From assembly GCA_031268385.1 (NCBI GenBank), contig JAIRXH010000183.1, positions 1-38,904 of the forward strand: 38,904 bases of DNA, read 5' to 3'. Under the pieces are notes generated by a model, which was not told the origin of the DNA, ran no database searches, and saw nothing but the letters and a program-made list of their open reading frames with translations. This stretch comes from Treponema sp. (GTDB taxonomy: Bacteria > Spirochaetota > Spirochaetia > Treponematales > Breznakiellaceae). Below are positions 14,405-23,644 of the stretch, in pieces. How positions within the stretch are numbered: the stretch's first letter is position 1; each line of letters starts with the position of its first letter. Both the position numbers and the translations under genes were made by a program.

Positions 14405-16927
14405 TTACGCGCCGCCGCCGGGCACGAGATACACCGGTTTTATGGCGGACTTTTCTATCTTCCCCGCCGCGTCCTTTACCCTGATAATCCTGACATCGCC
14501 CGGCAGCATGTCAAAGTACGCGTCGTCCTGATGAACGTCCGCCGGCAAAGCCAGGCATACCGCGTGACTGTAACCGGAACTCTTGAGGGTCACTTCGTAG
14601 TCGCCGTCTTTTGTTTCGACAGAAAGGACAGACACCGTACTTTCCGCCCCGGCGTATTCCCTGAAGGCGCCCGTCCGGAGGAGGGCCAATGGCGCTCCGC
14701 CTCCCCGGACAAATACGACGCCGCGCCTTACATCCAGGGCAGGCACGGGAAACTCATGAACAATGGCCCTGCTTGAAGCCTTCAGCGTTACCGCGATTTT
14801 TGATGTTGAATAACGCCCGTCAAATCCGGCGTAACCGTATTCCATTTCCAGGGATTGATCTTCGGGTGTGTCGTTAATCCCCATGACCCTGACGTTTTTT
14901 TTGTCCGGGGCGCGGAGGATGAATTTTACCGGCGCGAAAGCCCGCCTGACATAGTAGTAAGAAGGTTTGCGGTCCAGGTAATAATCGATAATAGTCCAGC
15001 CGACTTCCCCCCAGGTATCGTTGTACATCCAGAACAGTGAACCGTCGTTGCGGGGATAAAACCTGATGGCCTCAAGGGAATAGTTGTACATAAGCCCCTG
15101 CACCAGTCCCGCGTACCTGAGGTAATCCGGCATGCTCAAATTTTCGGGATCAATATAGTGCCTTCTGATGCCTTCGGGAACCGTCGCCTTTTCAAAAGTG
15201 TTGTTGTGGAGGTTCCATATCCTGTCGTTTCGCACAACAGGATTACCGCCGTAATATTTTGTGATGGTCGCTTCGGAACAGGGGCCTATGTACCCGTATT
15301 CGGTAACAAAGCGCGAAGTAACAAGGTCATAGGCTTCGGGATTTATGCGATCTTCCATTTTGTCGCTCATGGTACAATCCCGCCAGTGGTGCCTGTCACC
15401 CACCTCGTTGTCGTTCGGCGCATTGCCGCCGTAGGGAGAAGAACGCCAGTAGGGAATTTCAGGACAATTCGAGTGGACTATTGACGGAATTATTTCGTTG
15501 TAAATATGAAGCCCTCCGCTTGCCCTGTTTTTTCCTTTCTTGCCGAAGTATTCCTCAAAAATCCACTGATTTTCGTTGTTTCCGCACCACAGGGCAATAC
15601 AGGGGTGGCGGCGGAGCCGTTTTGTCTGGTAGTCAATTTCCTTCCCGACAAGCTGCCGGTACCATTCCCTGTCGTCAGGGTACATCGCGCAGGCAAACAT
15701 AAAATCATGCCACAGAAGTATTCCGTACCGATCGCAATAATCGTAAAATTCATCGCGTTCGTAAATGCCGCCGCCCCATACGCGCAGCATGTTGAAATTA
15801 CATTCCTTTGCCTCGCGTATGAGGGTTTTGTATTTATCCGGCGATATTCTGGCGTACACCGAATCGGCGGGAATCCAGTCGCCGCCCTTGCAGTAAATGT
15901 CAACGCCGTTTACCCGCACGGCAAAGCGGTGATCATTGTCGCCGTACTTTTCCAGATTAAGCGCCACAGTACGAATGCCGAAACATACCGGCTCCGAAAC
16001 ACATTCGTCGTTTCCGGCCCTGACGGTAACTACCGCCGCGTACAGGGGCTGCGCTCCCGCGCCGCTGGGCCACCACAATTTCGCGCCGGGAAGGGTCATG
16101 TTAAAATCAACGTCGTTTCTGCCCGACTGCGCCAGTACGCCGCGGCTTTCCTGCAGCACCGTCTTCCCTTCATGCCGCAGCTCAACGGTTATGTCCGCCT
16201 CCTGGGTGGAGATGGGAAGCAGGCTCTCGAATTCAACCTCAACGCGGAGCTTCGCGTCACTCTTTGCCTCAAGCACCACAGGATGAACGGCGGTTACCGC
16301 GACGCGGCCGGGAAAATCAATCCAGGCGTTCTTCATTATGCCTATGCTGGCGACACGCGGCCCCCAGTCCCATCCGTACACATACTGGGGCTTCCGCAGA
16401 AATGAACGGGTCTTCTCTCCCCTGTCCCCCCGTTCAAGCTCATATTCGGTACACACATAATCGGCAATATAATCGTAATCTTCCTTTGCGATGCGTTCGG
16501 GCCCCGCCGTGAGGCGTACAAGAAGGCTGTTGCTGCCTTCCCTGAGCAGATCCTTTACATCGGCCGTAAAGGGATAGTGGGCGCTTTCATGGCTGCCGGC
16601 GAATTTTCCGTTGATAAAAACATCCGCGAAAAGATCGAGACTTTCAAGCACAAGCCGCGCGCCCTGGCGGGCAAGATCCCCGGCGGAAACGGTGAACTCC
16701 CTGCGGAACCACCAGGACTTGCGTTCCATCCATTCACAGGCGTAGCAGTAATCGGCCACCACGGGATCTTTTATAATACCGTCCCTGACAAGCGGCATGT
16801 GGGCGTCGCAGGGCAGGGAACCGGCATCGATGTAATCGCCGGCTTCAAGCACATCCAGAACCTGATCCTTCGTTACCGACAGATCCCGGTAAAGCAGGCG
16901 CCAATTGTCGTCAAGAGATAGTTTCAC
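14405..16927 (-). CDS. GH2 beta-mannosidase
   Basis: The 840-residue product has GH2 order: an N-terminal jelly-roll sugar-binding domain (about 1–190), an Ig-like sandwich (about 195–310), a TIM barrel (about 310–640) and C-terminal sandwich domains. The acid/base is Glu452 in WCGNNENQW and the nucleophile Glu543 in FVTEYGYIG. The N-terminal DDNWRL, WGGGIYE and the WWFRREF region are typical of beta-mannosidases rather than galactosidases or glucuronidases. There is no signal peptide, so it should act in the cytoplasm on short beta-mannosides imported by the adjacent ABC transporter. It is 17 bases downstream of a permease gene, in the same operon. Confidence 0.88.
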   Translation of the reverse strand: MKLSLDDNWRLLYRDLSVTKDQVLDVLEAGDYIDAGSLPCDAHMPLVRDGIIKDPVVADYCYACEWMERKSWWFRREFTVSAGDLARQGARLVLESLDLFADVFINGKFAGSHESAHYPFTADVKDLLREGSNSLLVRLTAGPERIAKEDYDYIADYVCTEYELERGDRGEKTRSFLRKPQYVYGWDWGPRVASIGIMKNAWIDFPGRVAVTAVHPVVLEAKSDAKLRVEVEFESLLPISTQEADITVELRHEGKTVLQESRGVLAQSGRNDVDFNMTLPGAKLWWPSGAGAQPLYAAVVTVRAGNDECVSEPVCFGIRTVALNLEKYGDNDHRFAVRVNGVDIYCKGGDWIPADSVYARISPDKYKTLIREAKECNFNMLRVWGGGIYERDEFYDYCDRYGILLWHDFMFACAMYPDDREWYRQLVGKEIDYQTKRLRRHPCIALWCGNNENQWIFEEYFGKKGKNRASGGLHIYNEIIPSIVHSNCPEIPYWRSSPYGGNAPNDNEVGDRHHWRDCTMSDKMEDRINPEAYDLVTSRFVTEYGYIGPCSEATITKYYGGNPVVRNDRIWNLHNNTFEKATVPEGIRRHYIDPENLSMPDYLRYAGLVQGLMYNYSLEAIRFYPRNDGSLFWMYNDTWGEVGWTIIDYYLDRKPSYYYVRRAFAPVKFILRAPDKKNVRVMGINDTPEDQSLEMEYGYAGFDGRYSTSKIAVTLKASSRAIVHEFPVPALDVRRGVVFVRGGGAPLALLRTGAFREYAGAESTVSVLSVETKDGDYEVTLKSSGYSHAVCLALPADVHQDDAYFDMLPGDVRIIRVKDAAGKIEKSAIKPVYLVPGGGA

Positions 16928-16944
16928 AAGACACTCCTTGCCGG

Positions 16945-17814
16945 TTATCCTTTGATTGCCCCGGACATCATTCCCTGAATAATCTGTTTGGAAAAAGAAA
17001 AATAAATCAGCAGCGCGGGCACCATGGCTATGACCATGGTCGTCATCATCTTCGGGTAATCCGCCTGGTATATTCCCTTGAACATGGTAAGCCCCAGGGG
17101 AAGGGTAAAGAGGATCTGCCGTTTCAGGAGAACAAGCGAAAAACTGAATTCATTCCAGCAGCTAAAGAACGATATGATGCCGACGGTAACAAGAATTGGC
17201 GTAACAAGGGGAAATATTATGGTAAAGAGCGTGCGCGAAAAACCCGAACCGTCTATAAGAGCAGCCTCTTCCATCTCCCTTGGCACCGTGCCTATATAGC
17301 TTTCAATAAGAAAAAGCGACACGGGCAGATTGAAGGCAACATTCGGAAACACGACCGTAAACCAGTGATCGGTAAGGCCGGTCCTGCTGAAAAGAATGTA
17401 CAGCGGGATGAGCAGCGCGTGTATGGGAACCAGCATTCCCAGCATGTATAGCGTATACAGGATCTTTCTGCCCCGGAAACGGAAACGGGAAATAAAATAC
17501 CCGTTAATAAAACCGAACATGATAATGAACACCAGCGAGACGGCGGTATTCCGCACCGTGTTAAGTATGTAATAGCCTATTCTGCTGCCGGTAAGAATGT
17601 TGATGTAATTGTCAAGATGAAAACTCCGGGGCAGCCCTATAATATTGGACTCAAAATCACGGGTTGTCTTTATGGAAGAATAGAACATCCAGAAGACAGG
17701 ATAAATACAGGTAACCGAAAAAACAATCATGAGCGCGTTGGAGACAATATTCCCCACAGCCGCGAACGGAGATTTCTTCCGGCCGGTTCCGGCCTTCGCC
17801 GTCCCTTTTTTCAT
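16945..17814 (-). CDS. CUT1 carbohydrate ABC transporter permease (MalG type)
   Basis: The 289-residue product has six predicted membrane segments and the permease EAA loop REMEEAALIDGSGFSRTLF, which contacts the ATPase, about two-thirds along. It pairs with the MalF-type gene upstream. I choose ATG 17814 because AAGGAG lies seven bases before it and its ATG shares one base with the upstream TGA, implying translational coupling; a start 27 bases earlier would overlap that gene. No ATPase gene is in the locus, so a shared MsmK/UgpC-like ATPase is expected elsewhere. Confidence 0.93.
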   Translation of the reverse strand: MKKGTAKAGTGRKKSPFAAVGNIVSNALMIVFSVTCIYPVFWMFYSSIKTTRDFESNIIGLPRSFHLDNYINILTGSRIGYYILNTVRNTAVSLVFIIMFGFINGYFISRFRFRGRKILYTLYMLGMLVPIHALLIPLYILFSRTGLTDHWFTVVFPNVAFNLPVSLFLIESYIGTVPREMEEAALIDGSGFSRTLFTIIFPLVTPILVTVGIISFFSCWNEFSFSLVLLKRQILFTLPLGLTMFKGIYQADYPKMMTTMVIAMVPALLIYFSFSKQIIQGMMSGAIKG

Positions 17815-18707
17815 CACGCGGCTCCTTTCCGGCTCAGCCACATAAGGAGGCTCCGGGACGATGTAACAAGAACCATGCTGATAACGAGAATTCCTATGCT
17901 GAGGGTAGAGCCGTAACCCATGTTCACCTGCATAAAGGACACGTTATACGCGTACTGGGCCATGACGCTTGAGGCGTATCCCGGTCCTCCCCTTGTCATC
18001 GCGTAAATATGATCAAAGACCCGCATATTGCCCGAAATGCAGAGCATGACGCAGATGATAAGGGGGCTTCGTATCATGGGAAGGACAATATGCACCGCCC
18101 GTCCGAAACCGCCGGCGCCGTCAATCTGGGCCATCTCCAGCACCTCGGAAGGAATGGATGTCATCGCGGCAAGAATAATGACAAGGTACATGCCTATGTA
18201 CTGCCAGATAAGCGGGATGCTGACCACCGTCATTATGGTGGAAGGATCGGAAAGCCACCTGTGCACCTTGTCTTCGTGTCCCGAAAGCCTGACAAGAAAA
18301 TTCAAAATGCCGTAGTTGTAATCGTATATCATTGTCCACACAAAGCCGACAACAACGGCGGAAAGGGTAACGGGGAAATAACTTACAACCCGGTGAAAAG
18401 TCTTTGCTTTAAGCCCTTTGGTATTGAGCAGACTCGCGAAGAGAAAGGCAAAACCAATCTGGCCGATGAGGCAGAAAACGGTAATGTAAATATTGTTGGC
18501 AAAGGAACTCCAGAAAATGGAATCGTGAAACATGTCGATGTAATTTTGAAAACCTATGGGAGACATCCTCCTTCCCCCCGGCCATCTGAACGTGCTGTAA
18601 TATCCGGCGGCAAATACGGGTACAACAACCACAAACAGAAAAATAACAAGGCTTGGTATGAGGTAGAGCGCCATTGTTACTTTTGACGGAGCGGTCCGGT
18701 TCTTCAC
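17814..18707 (-). CDS. CUT1 carbohydrate ABC transporter permease (MalF/UgpA type)
   Basis: The 297-residue product has six predicted membrane segments, a large first periplasmic loop and EAA loop SEVLEMAQIDGAGGFGRAV. It forms the transmembrane channel with the MalG-type partner immediately downstream. It starts at GTG 18707 with GAGGAGG about seven bases upstream. Between it and the upstream lipoprotein gene is a 128-base gap holding a strong palindrome, which may stabilise or separate the lipoprotein message, as repeats between binding-protein and permease genes do in other bacteria. Confidence 0.93.
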   Translation of the reverse strand: MKNRTAPSKVTMALYLIPSLVIFLFVVVVPVFAAGYYSTFRWPGGRRMSPIGFQNYIDMFHDSIFWSSFANNIYITVFCLIGQIGFAFLFASLLNTKGLKAKTFHRVVSYFPVTLSAVVVGFVWTMIYDYNYGILNFLVRLSGHEDKVHRWLSDPSTIMTVVSIPLIWQYIGMYLVIILAAMTSIPSEVLEMAQIDGAGGFGRAVHIVLPMIRSPLIICVMLCISGNMRVFDHIYAMTRGGPGYASSVMAQYAYNVSFMQVNMGYGSTLSIGILVISMVLVTSSRSLLMWLSRKGAA

Positions 18708-18746
18708 AAGATTACCTCCTCAATACACAGGCCCGGAACAATGGCC

Positions 18747-18804
18747 TGGGGCTGTCCGAAAAGTCGCAAACGTAGTTTGCGCACCAACTTCCTGGACAGC
18801 CCCA
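18747..18804. repeat. Type I palindromic repeat, copy A
   Basis: Outer arms TGGGGCTGTCC (18747–18757) and GGACAGCCCCA (18794–18804) pair perfectly over 11 bases. Inside lies GCAAAC (18766–18771), GTA, GTTTGC (18775–18780), followed by GCACCAAC. The inner hairpin and trailer recur in copy B at 25514–25571, while the outer arms differ between copies but stay complementary. A short hairpin CAGGCC…GGCCTG precedes it. It sits between the solute-binding lipoprotein and the permeases. Confidence 0.88.
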
Positions 18805-18835
18805 AGCCTCACGGAGACCCGTTGACAAATCCTGC

Positions 18836-20131
18836 TTACAGTTTGTCCTGTTCCGCCTGAATTGCCGCCCCTACATCTTCCGGGGTCGCGGTTCCGCCAA
18901 GCAATTCCTGGAGTTTTGAATTCATGATGTCGATAACGGCGCCGTCCATCTGAATGTCATACACGGGAACAAGGCTCAGAGTACCGACAAAATCAAGGTA
19001 AAATTGGGAAAGCTGCGGGAGCGACGCCCTGTCTTTCACGGGAACGTCTATCGGGCCAAGAAGCCCCGAATCGTCCATGACAAATTCGCTGTAGTCGCGG
19101 CCGTTGCTCTGTTTCAGGTATTCAACCGCCGCGTCAAATTCCGCGCCGGTCAGCCGGGAGCTTGCGCTCTGGGCCCAGCCGGCGCCGCCGGAAGTCGCGT
19201 TGGCAGCGCCCTTCTGTCCGGGTACAGAGGGAAGGATCGCTATTTTGGTATTTTCAAGAACATCGGGATCACCGTTGGTAAGGATATAGGCAATAACCCA
19301 CATGCCTTCTATTGTTGACGCCGCCCTTCCGGTACAGTACAGGGCGTCGGCCTGACTGTTGTTAATTTCGTTGAAGTTAACATTAAAGAGGGACGCCATC
19401 TGCTGGCTGTATCTGAGGGTCGTAATAAAATCGGGATCGGTAAACTTTGCCTTTCCGTCATTAAGGATAATGGACTGTGTCCAGTCCGATCCGGTGAAAC
19501 GATCTCCCAGCGCGGAGATAATGCAGGATTCATACGGCCACCTGTCCTTGTTCCCCAGAGCTATTGTGTCGATGCCCTTCGCCCTGAACCGTTCATTCGC
19601 CGTTATGAGTTCATCCCATGTTTTCGGGAACTCGTTGAAGCCTATGTCCTTCCACATCTTTTCATTGTAGAAGATCAGGGATGTCGCGATAAACTGAATG
19701 GGCGTACCGTATATTCTCCCTTCACGGGTTACGGGGATAAACACGCCGTCACGGTACTGCGCAATGTCGATCCGGCCGGTAATGTCGGCCATGAGGTTAT
19801 TGTCGTAGAAATTCTGCACCCATGAGCCTTTCGTAAAGAAAATGTCCGGCATCTCGTCGGCCGCCGCCAGCGCCATGATCTTGGTCTGGTAGTCGATCTG
19901 CTGAAGAATTGATTCATTGATCGTCACATCGGGATGTTCCGCGATAAATTTATCCTTCATCGCGTGGTAACCCTTCACTTCACTGCTTTCCGAAATTGTC
20001 TCAATCGTCTGAAAATGCATAAGCTCCAGCGTGACTTTCCCGCCACTCCCGGAAGCTTCCGGACTCTTGCCGCCGCAGGCCGTTACCGCGAACGCCGCAG
20101 CCAAAAGAAACAGTACTATTCCGCGTCTCAT
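18836..20131 (-). CDS. Extracellular sugar-binding lipoprotein of the ABC transporter
   Basis: The 431-residue product has a lipoprotein signal (hydrophobic 5–17, lipobox VTAC with Cys19) and the family-1 solute-binding fold: MHFQT, motif DIFFTKGSWVQNF, AASTIEGMWV and a mixed alpha/beta layout of the usual length. It captures oligosaccharide, probably beta-mannoside given the downstream mannosidase, and delivers it to the permeases. GGAGGAG lies six bases before the ATG. It is the first gene of the minus-strand operon, divergent from the YesM/YesN-type pair, which is the likely regulator. Confidence 0.92.
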   Translation of the reverse strand: MRRGIVLFLLAAAFAVTACGGKSPEASGSGGKVTLELMHFQTIETISESSEVKGYHAMKDKFIAEHPDVTINESILQQIDYQTKIMALAAADEMPDIFFTKGSWVQNFYDNNLMADITGRIDIAQYRDGVFIPVTREGRIYGTPIQFIATSLIFYNEKMWKDIGFNEFPKTWDELITANERFRAKGIDTIALGNKDRWPYESCIISALGDRFTGSDWTQSIILNDGKAKFTDPDFITTLRYSQQMASLFNVNFNEINNSQADALYCTGRAASTIEGMWVIAYILTNGDPDVLENTKIAILPSVPGQKGAANATSGGAGWAQSASSRLTGAEFDAAVEYLKQSNGRDYSEFVMDDSGLLGPIDVPVKDRASLPQLSQFYLDFVGTLSLVPVYDIQMDGAVIDIMNSKLQELLGGTATPEDVGAAIQAEQDKL

Positions 20132-20316
20132 TATTACTCCTCCTCAATGATCACCGGCATAAAACCACCGGCGGTAAAAATATGATAAATCAGATCCGGC
20201 AATTTGAAAAGGCGTTAATTTTGCCGAATTGGACGCCTGTTTTTATCCTGATCCGGCCCCCGAAAGACGAATATTTTCGGAAACGGGCCCTGTGTTCCAA
20301 AAAATATCCCTTATTA
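20132..20316. promoter_or_regulatory. Divergent regulatory region of the sugar operon
   Basis: This gap separates the lipoprotein start from the sensor-kinase promoter. It is AT-rich with short inverted repeats (CCGAAA…TTTCGG around 20259–20280; CCGGC-containing repeats at 20153–20172). An open frame from 20182 into the kinase exists but has no credible ribosome-binding site. The minus-strand promoter for the lipoprotein must lie here; I see only weak candidates. It is the natural place for the AraC-type regulator to bind. Confidence 0.4.
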
Positions 20317-20345
20317 TTGACAAATATCCCCAAACAATGTATTAT
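20317..20345 (+). promoter_or_regulatory. Near-consensus promoter for the YesM/YesN-type operon
   Basis: TTGACA (20317–20322, perfect) is 17 bases from TATTAT (20340–20345, five of six). The kinase ATG lies only 13 bases after the -10 box, so the transcript would have a leader of roughly 4–9 bases and no room for a Shine–Dalgarno sequence. Confidence 0.75.
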
Positions 20346-20358
20346 TTCCATCTTGTTT

Positions 20359-22074
20359 ATGATAAAGACAAACGATCTGCGCGTAAAACTGGTGTGTTTC
20401 TCAATTGCCATTGTCCTTATTCCCATGATCATCCTGTACCTTATAATCCTTGCCTTCTTTAACAGCCGTTCGCTGAGTGAAAGCCGGCGTTACGCCTATT
20501 ACAACATCCAGAATGTCGGCCAGTCCCTTGATTCGGCCTTTACGGGGCTCAACGAAATAACGCTGTACATGCTGATCAACAACTGGGTCTACGATTATCT
20601 GACCGGGGATTCTTCCAACAGCGCCTATATACGCGTAAACAATTCGTTACAATTCCTGCCTTTTACATCCAAATATTACCATTCGATTTCCATACTTTCG
20701 GACAATCATAACACACTTAATTCGGGACGTTACCACAACATCTTTTTAACCAGGGCGGAACGTGAAAAGGCCGACATGATTAACGGCGGAAGTTTTTTGA
20801 GCATACAGGACGACGGCATCTACCTGATACGGCTGATGCGCAACTTCAACCGCCTCTCGGAATCGATAGGTTACACAAAGATCCTCCTTAACCAGTCCGC
20901 GCTGATGGAACTCCTCTCGACGCCCGACCAGCTTCCTGAAACGGGCTACCTTCTCCTCTGCGAAGACGGCGTACTGCTGCAAAGCGGCGGCATACCGGGG
21001 ACGCTTCCGGAAAACGACGCCTTCCGGTTTGAAAAGCTCGGAAAATCGGGCGTTGACAGCGCCCTCCTTAAAATTGAAAACAAGACATATATGTACTCCT
21101 CCCGGCCGGTTTTTCACGGAAAGGCGGCAATAGTGTCGGTGCTTGACCGGGACAAACTCTACCGCATAGATTCGCTGCTCGTCGAAAGCATTGCCGCCGG
21201 GCTTCTCATGTCCGTGTTTTTTGTCATCGTTCTTTCATACTATTATACCAAACGTGTTTTTGATCCCCTGGAAAAGCTCGGGGAAGCCATGCGCACCATT
21301 GACCAGAAGGATTTTGAATTCGGTTTCAGCGTCAGGGGCAGCAACGAAATAACCACGCTCGTCGATCAGTTCAACCTCATGTGCGGGAGGCTCAGGACGC
21401 TCTATGGGGAAATCTACAAAAACAGGCTCAGGCTGAAAGAGGCGGAACTGGAAGTTCTAGAGTCCAAAATAAATCCCCATTTTTTGTGCAATACGCTTGA
21501 TACAATCTACTGGATGAGCGAAATGAGCCGTACCTGGAAGATCAGCAGCATGGTACGATCTCTTTCTATGCTCTTCCGCAGTTCCCTTGAAAACGCCGAA
21601 GGAAGCCTTGTGCCCTTCCGGGCGGAACAGCAGCATGTTCAATGCTACCTGGCCATCCAGAAGGTCCGTTATCAGGATCAGATTACGTTCGAATTTTACA
21701 TTCAGGAAGATCTTGACGGCATCCCCGTTCTCAAGCTGCTGCTGCAGCCCGTCGTGGAAAACGCCATTGTACACGGGGCCGAAAAATCGGACGGCGGACG
21801 CGTGGTCATCAACGTTTACCGGGAAGATGACGATATTATCTATGGCGTTTTCAATACCGGCGATCCTGTGAACATAAATGAAATGGACGCGCTCATGGCG
21901 GAGGAAAATACCAGCAGGCGCGGCATGGCCATACGGAACATCAATTCGCGGATCAAGATGTATTTCGGCAGCGAATACGGCTTGGGTTTCGCAAACCAGA
22001 GCGGCGGCGGAGTGCTCGTGACCATACGGCAGCCGGTAAAGACAGGACACCATGCTAAAGCTGTTGATCGTTGA
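20359..22074 (+). CDS. YesM-type sensor histidine kinase
   Basis: The 571-residue product has a first membrane segment (about 13–35), an extracellular sensor (about 36–270), a second membrane segment (about 275–297), HAMP (about 298–350) and a His_kinase domain with phospho-acceptor His374 in INPHFLCNTLDTIYW. HATPase follows with N box LQPVVENAIVHGAEKS. This family senses sugars or their binding proteins. I start it at ATG 20359; a longer frame from 20182 would add 59 residues that cross the promoter and resemble no domain. The stop lies 23 bases inside the response-regulator gene, indicating coupling. It probably controls the divergent sugar operon. Confidence 0.9.
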   Translation: MIKTNDLRVKLVCFSIAIVLIPMIILYLIILAFFNSRSLSESRRYAYYNIQNVGQSLDSAFTGLNEITLYMLINNWVYDYLTGDSSNSAYIRVNNSLQFLPFTSKYYHSISILSDNHNTLNSGRYHNIFLTRAEREKADMINGGSFLSIQDDGIYLIRLMRNFNRLSESIGYTKILLNQSALMELLSTPDQLPETGYLLLCEDGVLLQSGGIPGTLPENDAFRFEKLGKSGVDSALLKIENKTYMYSSRPVFHGKAAIVSVLDRDKLYRIDSLLVESIAAGLLMSVFFVIVLSYYYTKRVFDPLEKLGEAMRTIDQKDFEFGFSVRGSNEITTLVDQFNLMCGRLRTLYGEIYKNRLRLKEAELEVLESKINPHFLCNTLDTIYWMSEMSRTWKISSMVRSLSMLFRSSLENAEGSLVPFRAEQQHVQCYLAIQKVRYQDQITFEFYIQEDLDGIPVLKLLLQPVVENAIVHGAEKSDGGRVVINVYREDDDIIYGVFNTGDPVNINEMDALMAEENTSRRGMAIRNINSRIKMYFGSEYGLGFANQSGGGVLVTIRQPVKTGHHAKAVDR

Positions 22075-23623
22075 CGACGAAGTAACAATACGCCGCGGCC
22101 TTGCCGGATCCATCAACTGGGAAAAATACGGCGTCACCATCGCCGGGGAAGCAAGAAGCGGCGCCGCCGCGCTGGAAAAGGCGCTGTCCCTGCGTCCCGA
22201 TATAGTCATAAGCGATATCCGCATGTCAAACGGGGATGGCCTTTGGTTTATCAGGCAGATGCTGGAATTTCTGCCCCAGGCAAAGAAAATCGTCCTTTCA
22301 GGCTACAGCGACAAAGAATACATGATGGAAGCGATAAAGCTCGACGTAAACGACTACCTCCTTAAGCCCGCCGGAACGGAACAGATATTGCAGGCGGTGT
22401 TAAGGCAGCGGGATGAAATTCTGCTTGAACGGCAAAGGGAACGGCAGAGCACCCTGATGGAAAACATTATTAACGAAAACATGGACATTATAAAGGCCCA
22501 TTTTCTCCGGGAACTTCTGGAAAGGGGAATGCCCGCCCACATAATAAAGCAGAAGGTTGCATCCTGTTCGGCAAGGCTCCAGGGCCCGCTCTACGCGCTG
22601 TTTTTGGCCTTTCCCCGTCCCGGCCGTGACTGGGAGATGATTCAGATTATCAGCGGCCGTCTGGAAAAATATTCACCTGAACTTGTCACGCTCCGGGAAG
22701 GCGGCGTCATCGCGGTGATGCTGAATGTGGAAGAAAACCTTTCAGGGGAAGAGATCCTTTCCCTTGTGGAAGAAACAGGTTCCATGGAAGATCCCATGTT
22801 TCTGCCCTGCTACGGCGGGACATCCGATCTGGAATCAATGCACGGATTATACGTTTCACTCTCCGAAATGACCGCCAGATCACTGTGGTTTCAAGAACCG
22901 TATCTTGCCGCGCAGGCGCATGTACGGTTCGGGGAAATACCGGAAGAAGATCTGCTTGCCTTTGAACGCGGCATTGTTCAATGCGTGCAGACCGGAAACT
23001 TCGCGGCCATATCCCGTGAACTGGACGCCCTGCTGCGCCTTCTGGAAGAGGTAAAACCCGCGTACACGGTATTTCAGGATATTTTTCTTGGCATTGCCCG
23101 GTCCATTCAGATGTTCAGTGACAACATCGACATATACGCGAAACTGTCGGATTGTTTCAACAGGGCGTACACGCCTTGCGATGTCAAAGAAGCGTTCCTC
23201 TCCACCCTTAACAACGATTATTCAAAATACGGCTACCAGATAAAGAAAACCCTTGATTTCATGATGAAAAACTGCGCAGGGGATCTTTCGCTGACGGGTA
23301 CGGCGGCCGCTATGTACATTTCGCCCGGCTATCTGACGCGGCTCCTTAAAAGCAGAACAGGCCGCGGCTTTAACGAGTGGCTTCACATCATCCGCATCGA
23401 CAAGGCAAAGGAACTCCTTGAAAAGACAGGGCTTAAGTTTTATGAAATAGCCGAACAGGTGGGTTACAGTTCCTACAAAATTTTCAGCGGACATTTCGGC
23501 AAGACAGCCGGATGCAGCGCCCGCGCGTACCGGGAAAAAGTATGCGCGGCAAAAAAAACCGGCGCGGCCGGGCGGAACGCTTTGCCGCCTGACGCGCCGG
23601 AAAAATCCCGCAAATCTCCCTGA
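22052..23623 (+). CDS. YesN-type response regulator with AraC-family DNA-binding domain
   Basis: The 523-residue product has an N-terminal receiver domain (LLIVDDE at 4–10, phospho-Asp55 in VISDIRMSNGDG, KPAG near 108), a long middle region (about 130–390) typical of YesN proteins, and a C-terminal AraC-type double helix-turn-helix (about 395–495, with IAEQVGYSSYKIFSGHFGK). It pairs with the overlapping kinase. The target is most likely the divergent lipoprotein–permease–mannosidase operon. The C-terminal tail is basic and Pro/Ala-rich. A hairpin with A-run overlaps its stop. Confidence 0.93.
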   Translation: MLKLLIVDDEVTIRRGLAGSINWEKYGVTIAGEARSGAAALEKALSLRPDIVISDIRMSNGDGLWFIRQMLEFLPQAKKIVLSGYSDKEYMMEAIKLDVNDYLLKPAGTEQILQAVLRQRDEILLERQRERQSTLMENIINENMDIIKAHFLRELLERGMPAHIIKQKVASCSARLQGPLYALFLAFPRPGRDWEMIQIISGRLEKYSPELVTLREGGVIAVMLNVEENLSGEEILSLVEETGSMEDPMFLPCYGGTSDLESMHGLYVSLSEMTARSLWFQEPYLAAQAHVRFGEIPEEDLLAFERGIVQCVQTGNFAAISRELDALLRLLEEVKPAYTVFQDIFLGIARSIQMFSDNIDIYAKLSDCFNRAYTPCDVKEAFLSTLNNDYSKYGYQIKKTLDFMMKNCAGDLSLTGTAAAMYISPGYLTRLLKSRTGRGFNEWLHIIRIDKAKELLEKTGLKFYEIAEQVGYSSYKIFSGHFGKTAGCSARAYREKVCAAKKTGAAGRNALPPDAPEKSRKSP

Positions 23624-23635
23624 TGCATTGCGGGA
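23601..23635 (-). terminator. Rho-independent terminator of the thuA-like/Gfo operon
   Basis: TCCCGCAA (23606–23613) and TTGCGGGA (23628–23635) form an eight-base stem. On the minus strand the stem is followed directly by TTTTT. It ends the leftward operon and overlaps the 3' end of the convergent YesN-type gene, so it may also slow transcripts from that side. Confidence 0.7.
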
Positions 23636-23644
23636 AGAACCCTC

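Noticed and set aside
20182-20358. 59-residue N-terminal extension of the YesM-type kinase
   Set aside because: It crosses a near-consensus promoter, lacks a binding site and adds no domain; ATG 20359 precedes the expected membrane segment.
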